A model generated the notes under the pieces. That model worked only from the letters and a program-made list of their open reading frames with translations, did no database searches and had not been told where the DNA came from. Source: an uncultured Alphaproteobacteria bacterium (lineage in GTDB: Bacteria > Pseudomonadota > Alphaproteobacteria > GCA-2731375). From it: a DNA stretch of 6,062 nucleotides. Positions 5,812-6,062 of this stretch are shown here, piece by piece (within the stretch, counting starts at the first letter, position 1; each line of letters begins with the position of its first letter). The position numbers and the translations under genes were made by a program. The DNA is taken from contig CAJWZI010000115.1 of assembly GCA_913049615.1 (NCBI GenBank), positions 1 to 6,062 on the forward strand, read 5' to 3'.

Positions 5812-6062
5812 GGAGGCTGACGACAAGGGTAAATTTTACAATGGGCTCGCTTACAGAAATCTGGTTTGGCCTGAACCCGTTAAAATGACCGTTGGGTCGC
5901 TTTGTTTTTTGGAGTTGGCGTCCAAGGGGAACCGGTCGTACGAGACGCGGCGATGTATTGCTGATCCGTCGTAACTAGTTGGGGCTACTAGATATTTAGG
6001 GCCTGCCATCAAAGTTTTTTTATGCTTGAACTCTAATTTCTGGGAGAGGTTGAAATTTGTTT

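Larger units (their letters stand above)
5762..6062. other. Upstream intergenic region without a recognisable gene
   Basis: I see no coding sequence, tRNA or mobile-element end in these 301 bases. It holds the leader of the minus-strand operon, with its ribosome binding site and GAAA hairpin. A minus-strand -10-like TAAAAT (5838-5833) would start transcription about 65 bases before the gene, but it has no good -35. On the plus strand, GACC-GTTG-GGTC (5887-5898) is followed by a T-rich stretch ending in TTTTTT and could be a weak terminator. The far right becomes AT-rich, with seven Ts at 6015-6021, a -10-like TCTAAT (6032-6037) and GGGAGAGG (6042-6049). The last could be the ribosome binding site of a plus-strand gene starting at or just past the edge. 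Confidence 0.4.

Noticed and set aside
6032..6049. Possible plus-strand promoter and ribosome binding site at the right edge
   Set aside because: TCTAAT and GGGAGAGG are suggestive, but the -35 at 17 bases is poor and no start codon with a following frame is visible before the window ends. It is mentioned in the intergenic entry but not called as a separate feature.

Overview
The window looks like a chromosomal segment of a Gram-negative bacterium. An alphaproteobacterium fits best, judged from the combination of families (HyuA-type hydantoinase, COG0523 GTPase, short CxxC protein, PgdA/PuuE-like hydrolase) and a moderate GC content, low to mid 50s by eye. The taxonomic call is an inference. 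I see no insertion sequence, CRISPR array, tRNA, rRNA or phage gene.

Layout from left to right. (1) 1-1654, minus strand: the N-terminal 551 codons of a hydantoinase A/5-oxoprolinase family protein; its 3' end lies beyond the left edge. (2) 1655-1805: a divergent intergenic region with a plausible sigma70 promoter facing right. (3) 1806-2327, plus strand: a four-helix membrane protein of unknown function. (4) 2328-2544: a short gap with small hairpins, ending in a hairpin plus T-tract that overlaps the end of the next gene. (5) 2545-5761, minus strand: a tight four-gene operon. In transcription order it encodes a PgdA/PuuE-like deacetylase or cyclic imidase (5761-4733), a 107-residue CxxC protein (4729-4406), a COG0523/CobW-like GTPase (4403-3366) and a class I SAM-dependent methyltransferase (3345-2545). 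Gaps between these genes are 3, 2 and about 20 bases. (6) 5762-6062: the operon's upstream region, holding a perfect 7-bp-stem hairpin just before the first gene and no recognisable gene.

How the parts may work together. The deacetylase-like protein keeps the Asp/His/His metal triad of its family. The COG0523 GTPase keeps its P-loop, CxCC metal motif and base-recognition motif. The small protein between them carries a CxxC plus a His-Trp near its N-terminus. The simplest reading is a metal-dependent amidohydrolase co-expressed with a metallochaperone and a small partner, with the methyltransferase last. HyuA next door also acts on cyclic amides, so the neighbourhood may concern degradation of cyclic imides, hydantoins or similar compounds. 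These functional links are inferred from gene order and family knowledge; the sequence does not prove them.
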